A stretch of 64,000 nucleotides of DNA from Thalassobellus sp050294475 (GCA_050294475.1 JBNKOE010000001.1:216413-280412); one strand, 5' to 3'; shown: positions 8,321 through 17,357, numbered from the stretch's first letter. The notes: generated by a model from the sequence alone, not told the origin. Numbers and translations are program-made.

Positions 8321-9004
8321 ATGAAATATTATATTCTACTATTCACTGCGTTGTTTATTTTTTCCTGCGGAAAAGAAAAAGTACTGTTATTACCAGAAAT
8401 AAGTCATTCTGAAATTTCAGAAGTAAACAATATTTCTCCAGCCTATTTATTTTACGATGAAACTCAAAAAGATAGCGTAGATCTCAACAGAAAAAACCTG
8501 ATTAGCACAACCAATTGGTTGGTAAACGTTGATAAACGCTTAACTTTAAAACAAGCCATTCCGCATATTAAATTTTTACAGAATAAAAAGAACAATTCAA
8601 GTCATAAAAATGAAAACTCTAAAAACTATTTTACTTGTAATGACACGAGTAAAAAGAATTTAGGCTTTATTGAATTTACAAATGTAGTTTATCATGAAGA
8701 ACCAGCAGGAGAATACTTTACCAATAATTTAAATGTTCCAAAGAATATACGGTTTAGCATAAAGTTTGCAGACGAGATTGAAATTATGGGATTTATGGAA
8801 AGCTTAATAAACAAATCATCAAGTAAAAAGAACCTAATCAATGATTTAAAAGATTTATTTAGCAACGAAGAACAAGTCGTTGAATTAATTTTAAACTTTG
8901 ATGAATATTTGACTTTTCAAGATTATATTTCATATAAATCGTTACTTTCAGAATTAGATTTAAAAAATGTTTTTATTGCAAAAGACGAATTCATTTATAA
9001 TTAA
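8321..9004 (+). CDS. Hypothetical lipoprotein downstream of folP
   Basis: I do not recognise a family for this 227-residue protein. It has a lipoprotein signal (hydrophobic run ending FIFSCG, cysteine at about 16). The mature part is lysine- and asparagine-rich, with the phrase TTNWLVNVDKRLTLKQAI near residue 65. It starts 6 bp after folP and ends 35 bp before cdaA, so it sits inside a probable folP-cdaA operon. An envelope location is inferred from the lipobox. Confidence 0.7.
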   Translation: MKYYILLFTALFIFSCGKEKVLLLPEISHSEISEVNNISPAYLFYDETQKDSVDLNRKNLISTTNWLVNVDKRLTLKQAIPHIKFLQNKKNNSSHKNENSKNYFTCNDTSKKNLGFIEFTNVVYHEEPAGEYFTNNLNVPKNIRFSIKFADEIEIMGFMESLINKSSSKKNLINDLKDLFSNEEQVVELILNFDEYLTFQDYISYKSLLSELDLKNVFIAKDEFIYN

Positions 9005-9039
9005 CCATATTTCACTAAATTTACAAAAACCCATTACCA

Positions 9040-9825
9040 TTGGAAATTTTTAATGACCTTTTAAAATTTGATTTTATAGATTACGTAGATGTTTTCTTAG
9101 TAGCGCTTCTACTCTACTACATTTACAAATTGGTAAAAGGCACTGTAGCTATCAATATTTTTATTGGTATTATCATTATTTACTTGGTTTGGAAACTTAC
9201 AGAATTTCTAAACATGGAACTTCTTACAGGTATTTTTGGTGGTTTTATGAAAGTGGGTATTATCGCCTTAATAGTTGTATTTCAACCAGAAATTAGGAAG
9301 TTTTTGCTCATGGTTGGATCTACCAACTTTAACAGACGTCGTAAATTTTTAAAGCAATTCAACTTTTTAAAAACAGAAACTAGTGATAGCACCGATGTAA
9401 ATGCTATTATTTCTGCTTGTAACAAAATGTCGATGTCTAAAACAGGGGCTTTAATTGTTTTTGAACGCAATAACAATTTAGATTTCCTATCGGAATCTGG
9501 TGATGAAATGAACATTAAAGTCACCCAGCCCATTATTGAAAGTATCTTTTTTAAAAATAGTCCGTTACACGATGGTGCCATTGTAATAAGCGACAACATT
9601 GTAAAAGCAACTCGCGTTATTTTACCTGTAAATAATGAAAAAAACATACCTCAACGCTTTGGTTTACGTCATAGGGCAGCTATTGGTGTTACCGAAAAAA
9701 CAGATGCTTTAGCTCTTGTTGTTAGTGAAGAAACAGGACATATTTCTTATTTTAAAGATGGAGAATTTGTGGTTTTTGAAGATACAAACGAACTAAATTC
9801 TATGATAAAAAAGGATTTAACTTAA
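9040..9825 (+). CDS. cdaA: Diadenylate cyclase CdaA
   Basis: This 261-residue membrane enzyme makes cyclic di-AMP from two ATP. Three transmembrane helices (about 15-80) precede the DisA_N catalytic domain, which has the signature DGAIVI and RHRAAIG motifs. The start is a TTG at 9040; no ATG lies nearby in frame. The C-terminus (to 9825) overlaps the convergent ABC transporter gene by TTAA, which serves as stop codon for both. Cyclic di-AMP usually controls osmolyte and wall homeostasis. Confidence 0.93.
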   Translation: MEIFNDLLKFDFIDYVDVFLVALLLYYIYKLVKGTVAINIFIGIIIIYLVWKLTEFLNMELLTGIFGGFMKVGIIALIVVFQPEIRKFLLMVGSTNFNRRRKFLKQFNFLKTETSDSTDVNAIISACNKMSMSKTGALIVFERNNNLDFLSESGDEMNIKVTQPIIESIFFKNSPLHDGAIVISDNIVKATRVILPVNNEKNIPQRFGLRHRAAIGVTEKTDALALVVSEETGHISYFKDGEFVVFEDTNELNSMIKKDLT

Positions 9826-11588
9826 ATAACTTCCTCCTGCAAAAACTGTACTTCATACAAGTTTTTATAATAACCATCTTTCTTTTTAAGTAATTCTTGG
9901 TGTGTACCTTGTTCTACAATTTCGCCAGCATCCATCACAATAATTTTATCGGCTTTTTTAATGGTTGCTAATCGGTGTGCAATAACTATAGAGGTTCTAC
10001 CATTGGTTATTTTATCGGTAGCGTTTTGTATCAATTGTTCCGAATATGAATCAACCGAAGACGTAGCTTCATCTAACACCAAAATACTCGGATTTGTAAC
10101 ATAAGCACGTAAAAACGATATAAGTTGTCGCTGACCAGAAGACAACATCACACCGCGTTCCTTTACATTATAATGATAGCCATCTGGTAAACTCATAATA
10201 AAATCATGAATACCAATATCCATAGCAGCACGTTCTACATCGGCTTCTGTTATTTCTGAATGATTTAGTGTAATATTATTCAAAATAGTATCGGCAAACA
10301 AAAACACATCTTGTAAAACCACAGCTATTTGTGTACGTAAAGACGATAAGGTAACATCTTTTATATCAATACCATCAACCGAAATTGTACCATCTTTAAT
10401 TTCATAAAAACGATTTAATAAGTTAATAATAGTCGATTTTCCTGCGCCTGTTGCGCCAACAATAGCAACTGTATCTCCAGCTTTTACATCAAACGAAATA
10501 CCTTTTAATACTTCTTCATCATCTACATAACTAAAATAAACCTTATCAAATTTTATATTCCCTTTAAAAGACTCTGCTACATGCGTTCCTGTATCATCAA
10601 TTTGCGATGTAGTATCAATAACTTTAAACACTCTATTGGCTGCTACCATTCCCATTTGAAGCGTATTAAACTTATCGGCTATTTGACGTAATGGTCTAAA
10701 CAACATCGGAATAAACATTATAAAAGCAATTAAATCGCCCTGAGAAATGGTTCCTTCTAAAACCACATTCAATCCGCCATACCAAGCCACTAAACCAATA
10801 CTAATAGAAGACACTAAATCGGCTAGAGGAAAGAAAATAGAGTTATACCAAACGGTTTTCAACCAACCTTTTTTATGACGCTCATTTATGGCTTTAAATT
10901 TTTTATACTCGGTTGTTTCACGCGTAAATAGCTGTAAAATTTTCATGCCTGTTATACGCTCTTGCACAAAAGAGTTTAAGTTAGACACTTCATTTCGCAC
11001 TTCTTCAAAAGCGCGTTTCATATACTTTTGAAAAATTCTTGTGGCATATAATAGCAGCGGCAACATAAGAAAAACAATTAAACTTAATTTCACATTAAGA
11101 TAAATCATAACCCCAAATACCACAACCATGGCAAGCAAATCTCTAACAATCATAAACAAACCTTGTCCAAAAATATCAGCAATACGTTCCATATCGGTAA
11201 CAGCTCTGGTAATTAAAACCCCAACCGACGAATTGTCGTAATACTTCATTTTAAAACGCAGTAAATGGTTAAACAGTTTTACACGCACATCCATAACCAA
11301 ATTTTGCCCCAACCAAGCCGCATAATAAATAAACAACAACTGAAACACCGTTTGCATAATTAAAACCACAAACATTAAAATAACATAAAACAGAAAATCT
11401 TGAGATATTTTGGTTTCAATACTTTCATCAATAGCATATTTAGTAATATATGGCGTTGCCGAACTTAACACTGCCAGTAAAACCACGAGAATATTAAGCC
11501 CAAAAAACACCATTTTATAAGGCTTAATATATTCAAAAAGGCGTTTGAATAATTTAACATCAAATATGCTTTCTTTCTTTTCTGCCAT
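9822..11588 (-). CDS. MsbA-like ABC exporter (half-transporter)
   Basis: This 588-residue protein has an N-terminal six-helix ABC_membrane domain (about 20-310) and a C-terminal ATPase with Walker A GATGAGKST, signature LSSGQRQL, Walker B ILVLDEATSS and the H-loop IAHRL. It should function as a homodimer exporting lipid or another hydrophobic substrate. The substrate cannot be assigned from sequence. Its start overlaps the truA stop by one base, so it is probably translated from the truA transcript. Confidence 0.92.
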   Translation of the reverse strand: MAEKKESIFDVKLFKRLFEYIKPYKMVFFGLNILVVLLAVLSSATPYITKYAIDESIETKISQDFLFYVILMFVVLIMQTVFQLLFIYYAAWLGQNLVMDVRVKLFNHLLRFKMKYYDNSSVGVLITRAVTDMERIADIFGQGLFMIVRDLLAMVVVFGVMIYLNVKLSLIVFLMLPLLLYATRIFQKYMKRAFEEVRNEVSNLNSFVQERITGMKILQLFTRETTEYKKFKAINERHKKGWLKTVWYNSIFFPLADLVSSISIGLVAWYGGLNVVLEGTISQGDLIAFIMFIPMLFRPLRQIADKFNTLQMGMVAANRVFKVIDTTSQIDDTGTHVAESFKGNIKFDKVYFSYVDDEEVLKGISFDVKAGDTVAIVGATGAGKSTIINLLNRFYEIKDGTISVDGIDIKDVTLSSLRTQIAVVLQDVFLFADTILNNITLNHSEITEADVERAAMDIGIHDFIMSLPDGYHYNVKERGVMLSSGQRQLISFLRAYVTNPSILVLDEATSSVDSYSEQLIQNATDKITNGRTSIVIAHRLATIKKADKIIVMDAGEIVEQGTHQELLKKKDGYYKNLYEVQFLQEEVI

Positions 11589-12331
11589 TATATTTTTATA
11601 TCCTTTGGGTATTCAACTTCAGTTAAATATAAAGCATGTGCCGGTACCGAAAAACCCGCTTCACTCCTATCTTTAGATTGTATTATGGTATGCAAATCGT
11701 TCACCGCTATTTTCCCTAAACCAATATTAATCATAGTACCAACAATAGCTCTTACCATATTGCGTAAAAACCGGTTTGCCTTAATGGTAAACTGAAGTTC
11801 ATCATTAACCAAAGCCCACTCCGCTTTCATAATATCACAATAATACGTTTTTACATCGGTATTACTTTTCGAAAAGCATTGAAAATCTTTATACTCAAAT
11901 AAAATTTTAGAAGCTTCCTGCATTTTTTCAACATCTAAAGCCTGCTTAACATAAAGCACATTATCAAACGAAAACACATTCTTTTTTAGCGTTACTCGGT
12001 ATAAATACGTTCTGCTAATAGCATCAAAACGCGTATGTGCATCATCTTTCACTTTAAACACATCATGAATAGCAATATCTTTAGGTAAAAAAGAATTTAG
12101 TTTAAAAACCAAGTTAGTTGTATCAAAATCGCCATCATAATCAAAATGCGCAAACATTTGTTTCGCATGCACACCAGTATCTGTTCTACCTGCTCCCATA
12201 ATGGCAATAGGCGCTTTCAATAATATTGATAATGCTTTTTCTAAAACCTCTTGTACAGAAATAGCATCGGGTTGATTTTGCCAACCATGATACCCACTAC
12301 CATTGTAAGAAAGTTCTATAAAATATCGCAA
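11588..12331 (-). CDS. truA: tRNA pseudouridine(38-40) synthase TruA
   Basis: This 247-residue enzyme converts uridines 38-40 in the anticodon arm to pseudouridine. The catalytic aspartate is in GAGRTDTGVHA, and the N-terminal YFIELSYNGSGYHGWQ motif matches the family. The start is TTG at 12331; homologous N-termini begin at this point. Downstream, the ABC exporter start overlaps its stop by one base. Confidence 0.94.
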   Translation of the reverse strand: MRYFIELSYNGSGYHGWQNQPDAISVQEVLEKALSILLKAPIAIMGAGRTDTGVHAKQMFAHFDYDGDFDTTNLVFKLNSFLPKDIAIHDVFKVKDDAHTRFDAISRTYLYRVTLKKNVFSFDNVLYVKQALDVEKMQEASKILFEYKDFQCFSKSNTDVKTYYCDIMKAEWALVNDELQFTIKANRFLRNMVRAIVGTMINIGLGKIAVNDLHTIIQSKDRSEAGFSVPAHALYLTEVEYPKDIKI

Positions 12332-12477
12332 TGTGTTTTAATCCTTTTATTGAAACAACAAATATAGAGAGATTTGTGTTTCCTTTAAATAGTAAGGCTC
12401 TTAATTATATATTAAAAGATTTATAGGGTTACTTCGAGTGATTCCAATTTTTTTCGGAATAATAGTATCGAGAAGTT

Positions 12478-12563
12478 GGGCGTTACCCAAGGGTCGGGCT
12501 TTACGTTACAAGTCCTCGCTCGTACCTCGCTGTGGGCTTTTCTCTGCAATCCCTAACGCAGGT
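12478..12563 (-). repeat. Dispersed intergenic element, copy B
   Basis: This lies in the 373-bp spacer between truA and the DUF4238 gene. Read on the minus strand, it begins ACCTGCGTTAGGGATTGCAG and ends TAAAGCCCGACCCTTGGGTAACGCCC, matching the ends of copies A, C and D. The rest of the spacer (12332-12477) shows nothing further that I recognise. Confidence 0.7.
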
Positions 12564-12599
12564 GCTTGCTGGGGTTTAGTTTAGCATGTTTAAAAGGTT

Positions 12600-12715
12600 T
12601 GTTTTTGGAGTGGTTCGTTTAACGTTTGGTGTATGGTTAGTTGCGTGATTAAGCAACTAATTTAGTAAACAAATACTTGCCAGAGAAATTAATTATACAA
12701 GGTGTTAGCAAGCGT
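12600..12715. repeat. attC-like palindromic spacer at the 3' end of the DUF4238 gene
   Basis: This segment contains a perfect 8-bp hairpin, TTAGTTGC / GCAACTAA, at 12637-12660. An outer part, ATACAAGGTGTTAGCAAGCG at 12695-12714, overlaps the DUF4238 stop codon. The outer part recurs inverted at 13613-13630 on the other side of the gene, with 14 of 18 positions matching. The layout is like integron-type recombination sites, but no integrase is in the window. Confidence 0.5.
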
Positions 12716-13601
12716 TTTTCATTAATTTTAATTGCCTCTTATAAGTTCTAGAATTTTTAAGTTTTTCCAGTAAAGTAGCTTCTCCAAATATTATTTCTTT
12801 AGAAGAATTTTCAATTGTTCTCTTTAGAAATTTCCTGTATTTAAATATTGATAATCTTTTCTTTATAATGCAAGGCATAACCTTATCACATTTTTCTGCA
12901 AGGTTTATTTCCAACATTATATTTGGTGCTAATGCAACCATTAAATTATGATTTCTAATCATCACAGGACTATCGGAAAGTGGAAACTTATTCCTTTTTA
13001 TCTTATAGATTTTCCATGTTGGTACTACAAATGGGGTAGTTAATTTTCCTAATTCCGTTTTATCACTTAACATGTGTTTAATAAATACAAAAACCTCAAA
13101 TTTCTCCCATCCATTAAGTTTATATATATTTATTAATCTATCCAAAGAATTTGGATTTCTCATCATTTGAAACAATATGAAAAACATTAAATGTGCCTTT
13201 TCAAAATCAGTAACAGGTTTATTTTCAAGAACAACCTCTTGAAGATGTTTTTTGTATGAATCTTCCATTATCGAAAATAAATTTTCAAAGTCCAATGTCA
13301 TTTCAGACTCGTCTTTTTCGTAACGCTCAACAATTTCTTTTAGATTATCAGGAAAGTTCCGTTTTGTGAAGTTTAAAGCTCCTTCTTTAGTTATTTTAGC
13401 TAAACCAAATTTCTTTTTCCAAAAAACATTTTGAGTGACGTCTTTATAAATCTTATCACTTTTTAGATTCAACACAAAGACTTCTTTTTTTCTAGGACTT
13501 TCATTAAAATCCGGATTTAGTCTTTTATTAATTAAGAAATTAAAGTTCCAATATGCAGTCCAGAAACAAGGATTGTAATGTGTTTTATTTGTTAAGTTCA
13601 C
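12705..13601 (-). CDS. DUF4238-like protein, probable cassette gene
   Basis: This 298-residue protein opens with THYNPCFW near the N-terminus and has LSDSPVMIRN near residue 205, the two features I associate with DUF4238 (HYvPqf and SDnPv motifs). No enzymatic function is established for that family. The start is GTG at 13601, with no in-frame ATG nearby. Its last codons (Asn-Ala-Cys-stop) are part of the flanking inverted repeat. It is an isolated gene between housekeeping genes, which suggests acquisition. The family call is moderate. Confidence 0.6.
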   Translation of the reverse strand: MNLTNKTHYNPCFWTAYWNFNFLINKRLNPDFNESPRKKEVFVLNLKSDKIYKDVTQNVFWKKKFGLAKITKEGALNFTKRNFPDNLKEIVERYEKDESEMTLDFENLFSIMEDSYKKHLQEVVLENKPVTDFEKAHLMFFILFQMMRNPNSLDRLINIYKLNGWEKFEVFVFIKHMLSDKTELGKLTTPFVVPTWKIYKIKRNKFPLSDSPVMIRNHNLMVALAPNIMLEINLAEKCDKVMPCIIKKRLSIFKYRKFLKRTIENSSKEIIFGEATLLEKLKNSRTYKRQLKLMKNAC

Positions 13602-13612
13602 GGTTTTATTTA

Positions 13613-13640
13613 ATGCTTGCCAACGACTTGATATGAAATC
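13613..13640 (+). repeat. Inverted repeat upstream of the DUF4238 gene
   Basis: ATGCTTGCCAACGACTTG here is an imperfect inverted copy (14 of 18) of 12698-12715, so the DUF4238 gene is bracketed by the pair. Confidence 0.55.
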
Positions 13641-13672
13641 GTTTTTATGTTTTATATCTAATGTTAAACGAA

Positions 13673-13727
13673 GTTATCATTTTTTTCTGACAATATCAAG
13701 AAGAACTCTTAACTGGAAAATGATAAC
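13673..13727. repeat. 11-bp perfect inverted repeat upstream of the metallophosphoesterase gene
   Basis: GTTATCATTTT (13673-13683) and AAAATGATAAC (13717-13727) face each other across 33 bp. There is no T-run, so a simple terminator is unlikely. It could be a boundary or an operator for the gene at 13780. Confidence 0.5.
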
Positions 13728-13779
13728 ATATTAAAACAATTATATATAACTTTACCAACACACATTTTACTTATAATAA

Positions 13780-14292
13780 ATGATAAAAATATTACTCCTC
13801 TCTGACACACACAGCTATATTGATGATGATATTTTAAAATATGTAAAACAAGCTGATGAAGTATGGCATGCGGGAGATATTGGCGATTTAAAAGTAACCG
13901 ATGCTATTAAAAAACTAAAACCCTTACGCGGTGTGTATGGCAATATTGATGACGCTAAAGTGCGTGTAGAATTCCCAGAACACAATAGATTTATGTGTGA
14001 AGGTGTTGATGTTTGGATAACACACATTGGTGGGTATCCGCCAAAATACAATAACAGAGTTATTGAAGCTATAAAACAAAACCCTCCTAGACTTTTTATT
14101 TGTGGGCATTCGCATATTTTAAAGGTAATGCCCGATAAAAAATTGCATGTTTTACACATGAATCCTGGAGCAGTTGGCAAACACGGATTTCATAAAACCA
14201 GAACCATGTTGCGTTTTACTATTGATGGTAAAAAAATTGATAACCTTGAGGTTATTGAATTTCCGGTAAGACATCCTAAAAACCCTTCCTAA
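13780..14292 (+). CDS. YfcE-type metallophosphoesterase
   Basis: This 170-residue protein is a calcineurin-fold phosphodiesterase of the YfcE/MJ0936 type. Metal-ligand motifs in order are LLSDTHSY, WHAGDIGD, GVYGNID, THIGGYPP and CGHSHILK, then MNPGAVG. Such enzymes hydrolyse phosphodiesters with Mn or similar ions; the physiological substrate is unknown. Length is normal. It is transcribed alone, toward the FKBP gene. Confidence 0.88.
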   Translation: MIKILLLSDTHSYIDDDILKYVKQADEVWHAGDIGDLKVTDAIKKLKPLRGVYGNIDDAKVRVEFPEHNRFMCEGVDVWITHIGGYPPKYNNRVIEAIKQNPPRLFICGHSHILKVMPDKKLHVLHMNPGAVGKHGFHKTRTMLRFTIDGKKIDNLEVIEFPVRHPKNPS

Positions 14293-14403
14293 ATCCTTCC
14301 CATGAGGAAGAACTTACTTACTTTTACGGTATGTTGTTTTCTTTACTTTTACTTTATTTTAACTTTTACAGATTCCTGCCTGCTCATTTCCTTTAATAAA
14401 CCG

Positions 14404-14411
14404 TAAATTTG
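14404..14411 (+). promoter_or_regulatory. -7 promoter box of the FKBP gene
   Basis: TAAATTTG matches the Bacteroidota -7 consensus TAnnTTTG, 34 bp before the ATG at 14445. A half copy of the short hairpin repeat (AGATTCCTGCC, 14370-14380) lies just upstream. Confidence 0.5.
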
Positions 14412-14444
14412 CAACTATTTATAAAACAGAAAACATAATTATTT

Positions 14445-14873
14445 ATGAGTGTAGTAAAAGAAAATGATACTGTAAAAGTACATTACACAGGAAAATTAAG
14501 CAATGGTCAAATTTTTGATAGCTCGTTAGAAAGAGAGCCTTTAGAAGTAAAATTAGGTGAAGGTTTGCTTATTCCTGGTTTTGAAAAAGGTATTATTGAC
14601 ATGAAATTAAACGAAAAGAAAACAATTAATATTCCTGTAGCTGAGGCTTACGGAGATATTAGACAAGAATTGTTTTATGAAGTAAAGAAAGAACAACTTC
14701 CTCCAGATATGACTCCAGAAGTAGGTATGGGTTTGGCTTCTAAAGATCAAGATGGTAGAGAAACACAATTTCGTGTAGCTGCTGTTAACGAAGATCATAT
14801 TATTGTAGATGCTAATCACCCGTTAGCAGGACAAGAATTAATTTTCGATTTAGAACTTATTGAAATAAAGTAA
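14445..14873 (+). CDS. SlyD-type FKBP peptidyl-prolyl cis-trans isomerase
   Basis: This 142-residue protein opens with the FKBP core (VKVHYTGKLSNGQIFDSS) followed by an IF insert (about 65-120, AYGDIRQELFYEVKKEQLPP) and the closing NHPLAGQELIFDLEL strand, as in SlyD. It accelerates proline isomerisation and acts as a chaperone for folding proteins. The histidine-rich metal tail of E. coli SlyD is absent. It is followed by a strong terminator. Confidence 0.9.
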   Translation: MSVVKENDTVKVHYTGKLSNGQIFDSSLEREPLEVKLGEGLLIPGFEKGIIDMKLNEKKTINIPVAEAYGDIRQELFYEVKKEQLPPDMTPEVGMGLASKDQDGRETQFRVAAVNEDHIIVDANHPLAGQELIFDLELIEIK

Positions 14874-14897
14874 CAAAATCGATTTTTTAGTTATAAC

Positions 14898-14930
14898 AAA
14901 AAACCCAAAGTTTTCACTTTGGGTTTTTTT
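14898..14930. terminator. Bidirectional intrinsic terminator
   Basis: Stem AAAAAACCCAAAG / CTTTGGGTTTTTT with a 6-base loop lies between the convergent FKBP and DUF4293 genes and has a T-run on both strands. Confidence 0.9.
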
Positions 14931-14958
14931 TCGCACTAATACTACTAAGATGTTAGGT

Positions 14959-15369
14959 TTATCGTAATCGATCTACAGATTTTACAAGATCTTCATCCTT
15001 CTTAATGGCCTTATTGGCTAAAACCAAAAACACGATAGAAATAATAGGAAGAAACATCCCAATACCTTTCTCAGAAACCGCCGTTTCTCCAGATACATTT
15101 AGAGATTGATATACAAAAAATCCTAGTAAAAAAAAGTTTAATATGATATTAAGACGTCCCAACATAAATTGAGATTTCCTGTTTTTGTATCTAAATATAG
15201 AAATGATTGATAATAATGCAGAAGCTAAAAAAGCTGCAAATACATAATTAACATCACTAGCAAATACTTTAACTTGGTCTGTTGTAGACCATAAATCAAA
15301 CACAAAAATTAAGCCCGCAGAAACGCCTGCAGCCATTAAAAGATATATAGTTTGAATACGTTGTAGCAT
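14959..15369 (-). CDS. DUF4293 family membrane protein
   Basis: This 136-residue protein has four transmembrane helices and starts MLQRIQTIYLLMAAGV, the standard DUF4293 opening. I placed the start at the ATG at 15369, not the in-frame TTG at 15393. A -7 box (TATTTTTG on the minus strand, 15391-15398) overlaps the TTG, and family members begin with M(I/L)QRIQT. The function is unknown. It is divergent from rho, a conserved Flavobacteriia neighbourhood in my reading of the family. Confidence 0.85.
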   Translation of the reverse strand: MLQRIQTIYLLMAAGVSAGLIFVFDLWSTTDQVKVFASDVNYVFAAFLASALLSIISIFRYKNRKSQFMLGRLNIILNFFLLGFFVYQSLNVSGETAVSEKGIGMFLPIISIVFLVLANKAIKKDEDLVKSVDRLR

Positions 15370-15390
15370 AAAATTATTAAAACTAGACGG

Positions 15391-15398
15391 CAAAAATA
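15391..15398 (-). promoter_or_regulatory. -7 promoter box of the DUF4293 gene
   Basis: TATTTTTG on the minus strand, 21 bp before the ATG at 15369. It excludes the upstream TTG as start. Confidence 0.55.
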
Positions 15399-15565
15399 GT
15401 AGTTTCTTTTTAAAAAATAATACTAAAAATTAAAATAAAGTTGTATAATTGCATTATAAATCCTCAATAACCGCATTAACAGGTTATTAATTCTTCAGAA
15501 TAAAATCATTATTTTCAGAATAACTCAAATTTATATTCAATATAAAATATTACATATAAACATCA

Positions 15566-17230
15566 ATGTTTGAAATTTCACAATTAAAAGAAAAGAAACT
15601 CGCTGACTTACAGGAGATTGCTAAAAAATTGAACGTTCCAAAATACCGTTCTTTAAAAAAATTAGAATTAGTTTACCAAATATTAGACACTCAAGCTGCC
15701 GACCCAAAAGCGGTTACTGCAGTTGTTGAACCTAATAATAAACCTACTGACAATAAAACTGAAAAGCCAAAGCCAGCTAGAAAACCTAGACAACGTGTAC
15801 AGAAACCAGTTAGAAATACACCTAACAAAGCTGTAGATAAAGCTCCAGAACTTCCTTTAGAAGAAGTAACTGATAACAAAACCGTTGAATCTAAGGAAAA
15901 AACGGCTGTTCCTACTAAAAAAGAAGCGCCTAAAACTGATAACAAACCAAATCCTAGACCTCAAAACGACAGGAAAAAAGATAATCAGCAAAAACCAAAT
16001 CCTAGACCTCAACAAAAAAGAGAGCCTAATCATAAAAACCAAAAGAACGGTAACGTTCATAGTAATAATGGCAATAAAGATAATAGAAATCGCTACCGTG
16101 AACCAGATTATGAGTTTGATGCTATTATTGAAAGTGAAGGTGTTTTAGATATTATGCAAGATGGGTATGGTTTTTTACGCTCATCAGATTATAATTATTT
16201 ATCATCACCTGACGATATTTATGTATCGCAATCACAAATTCGTTTATTCGGTTTGAAAACTGGCGATACTGTTTTAGGACATGTAAGACCTCCTAAAGAA
16301 GGTGAAAAATATTTCCCTTTAATAAAGGTTAGTAAAATAAACGGTCAAAATCCTAACGTTGTTAGAGACCGTGTTGCTTTCGAGCATTTAACGCCGTTAT
16401 TTCCACAAGAAAAATTTAATCTTGCAGAAAAACAAGCTACTATTTCTACAAGAATTATGGACTTATTTGCACCTATTGGTAAAGGGCAACGTGGTATGAT
16501 TGTATCGCAGCCTAAAACTGGTAAAACCATGTTATTAAAAGATGTAGCTAACGCTATTGCTGCAAACCACCCTGAAGTTTATCAAATGATATTATTAATT
16601 GATGAACGTCCTGAAGAGGTTACAGACATGCAACGTAATGTTCGTGGTGAAGTTATAGCATCAACGTTTGATAAAGAAGCTCATGAGCATGTAAAAATTG
16701 CTAACATAGTTCTTGAAAAAGCAAAACGTTTGGTTGAATGTGGACACGATGTTGTTATTCTTCTAGATTCTATTACTCGTTTAGCAAGAGCATACAATAC
16801 AGTACAACCTGCATCTGGTAAAATATTAAGTGGTGGTGTAGATGCCAATGCACTACACAAACCAAAACGTTTCTTTGGTGCAGCTCGTAATATTGAAAAT
16901 GGTGGTTCTTTAACCATTATTGCAACAGCACTTACTGAAACAGGTTCTAAAATGGACGAAGTAATTTTTGAAGAATTTAAAGGAACTGGTAACATGGAAC
17001 TTCAATTAGATAGAAAAATATCTAATCGTAGAATTTTCCCTGCTATCGATTTAACATCTTCAAGTACGCGTCGTGACGATATCTTATTAGATGAAAACAC
17101 AATTCAACGTATGTGGGTAATGCGTAAATATCTTGCCGACATGAACCCTGTTGAAGCTATGGAGTTTATAAACGATCGTTTTAAACAAACCAGAAACAAT
17201 GAAGAATTTTTAATATCCATGAATGGATAA
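15566..17230 (+). CDS. rho: Transcription termination factor Rho
   Basis: This 554-residue hexameric RNA helicase is longer than the ~420 residues of E. coli Rho. An N-terminal Rho_N domain (about 1-45) is followed by a Lys/Pro/Asn-rich disordered insert (about 50-185). Then come the RNA-binding cold-shock-like domain (GVLDIMQDGYGFLRS) and the RecA-like ATPase with Walker A SQPKTGKTM and LLIDERPEEVTDM. The Q-loop and R-loop regions (ASGKILSGGVDANAL) are intact. Such inserts are common in Bacteroidota Rho. A terminator follows. Confidence 0.97.
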   Translation: MFEISQLKEKKLADLQEIAKKLNVPKYRSLKKLELVYQILDTQAADPKAVTAVVEPNNKPTDNKTEKPKPARKPRQRVQKPVRNTPNKAVDKAPELPLEEVTDNKTVESKEKTAVPTKKEAPKTDNKPNPRPQNDRKKDNQQKPNPRPQQKREPNHKNQKNGNVHSNNGNKDNRNRYREPDYEFDAIIESEGVLDIMQDGYGFLRSSDYNYLSSPDDIYVSQSQIRLFGLKTGDTVLGHVRPPKEGEKYFPLIKVSKINGQNPNVVRDRVAFEHLTPLFPQEKFNLAEKQATISTRIMDLFAPIGKGQRGMIVSQPKTGKTMLLKDVANAIAANHPEVYQMILLIDERPEEVTDMQRNVRGEVIASTFDKEAHEHVKIANIVLEKAKRLVECGHDVVILLDSITRLARAYNTVQPASGKILSGGVDANALHKPKRFFGAARNIENGGSLTIIATALTETGSKMDEVIFEEFKGTGNMELQLDRKISNRRIFPAIDLTSSSTRRDDILLDENTIQRMWVMRKYLADMNPVEAMEFINDRFKQTRNNEEFLISMNG

Positions 17231-17274
17231 CAAAAAAAGAAATTTAAGTAAACTCTAAGTTTCTAATACAATTA

Positions 17275-17293
17275 TTTTCCCGGAAGATGGGAA
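17275..17293. repeat. Degenerate short hairpin element after rho
   Basis: TTCCC/GGGAA arms separated by 6 bp between the rho stop and its terminator; possibly a degenerate member of the short hairpin family. Confidence 0.35.
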
Positions 17294-17320
17294 CCTAAAC
17301 TAAACATTAAACTAACTACC

Positions 17321-17357
17321 AAGCCTCAACATTTATTTGTTGAGGTTTTTTCTTTTT
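17321..17357 (+). terminator. Intrinsic terminator of rho
   Basis: CCTCAACA / TGTTGAGG stem (17324-17345) followed by a T-rich run to 17357. The remaining spacer to 17516 holds only a faint GGCGTTACC remnant (17371-17379), resembling one end of the dispersed element. Confidence 0.9.

Noticed and set aside
13815..14180. 121-codon antisense open frame inside the metallophosphoesterase gene
   Set aside because: It mirrors a gene with full family motifs and has no recognisable domain of its own.
15370..15393. TTG at 15393 as the DUF4293 start
   Set aside because: It overlaps the likely -7 box, and DUF4293 proteins begin with M(I/L)QRIQT, at 15369.
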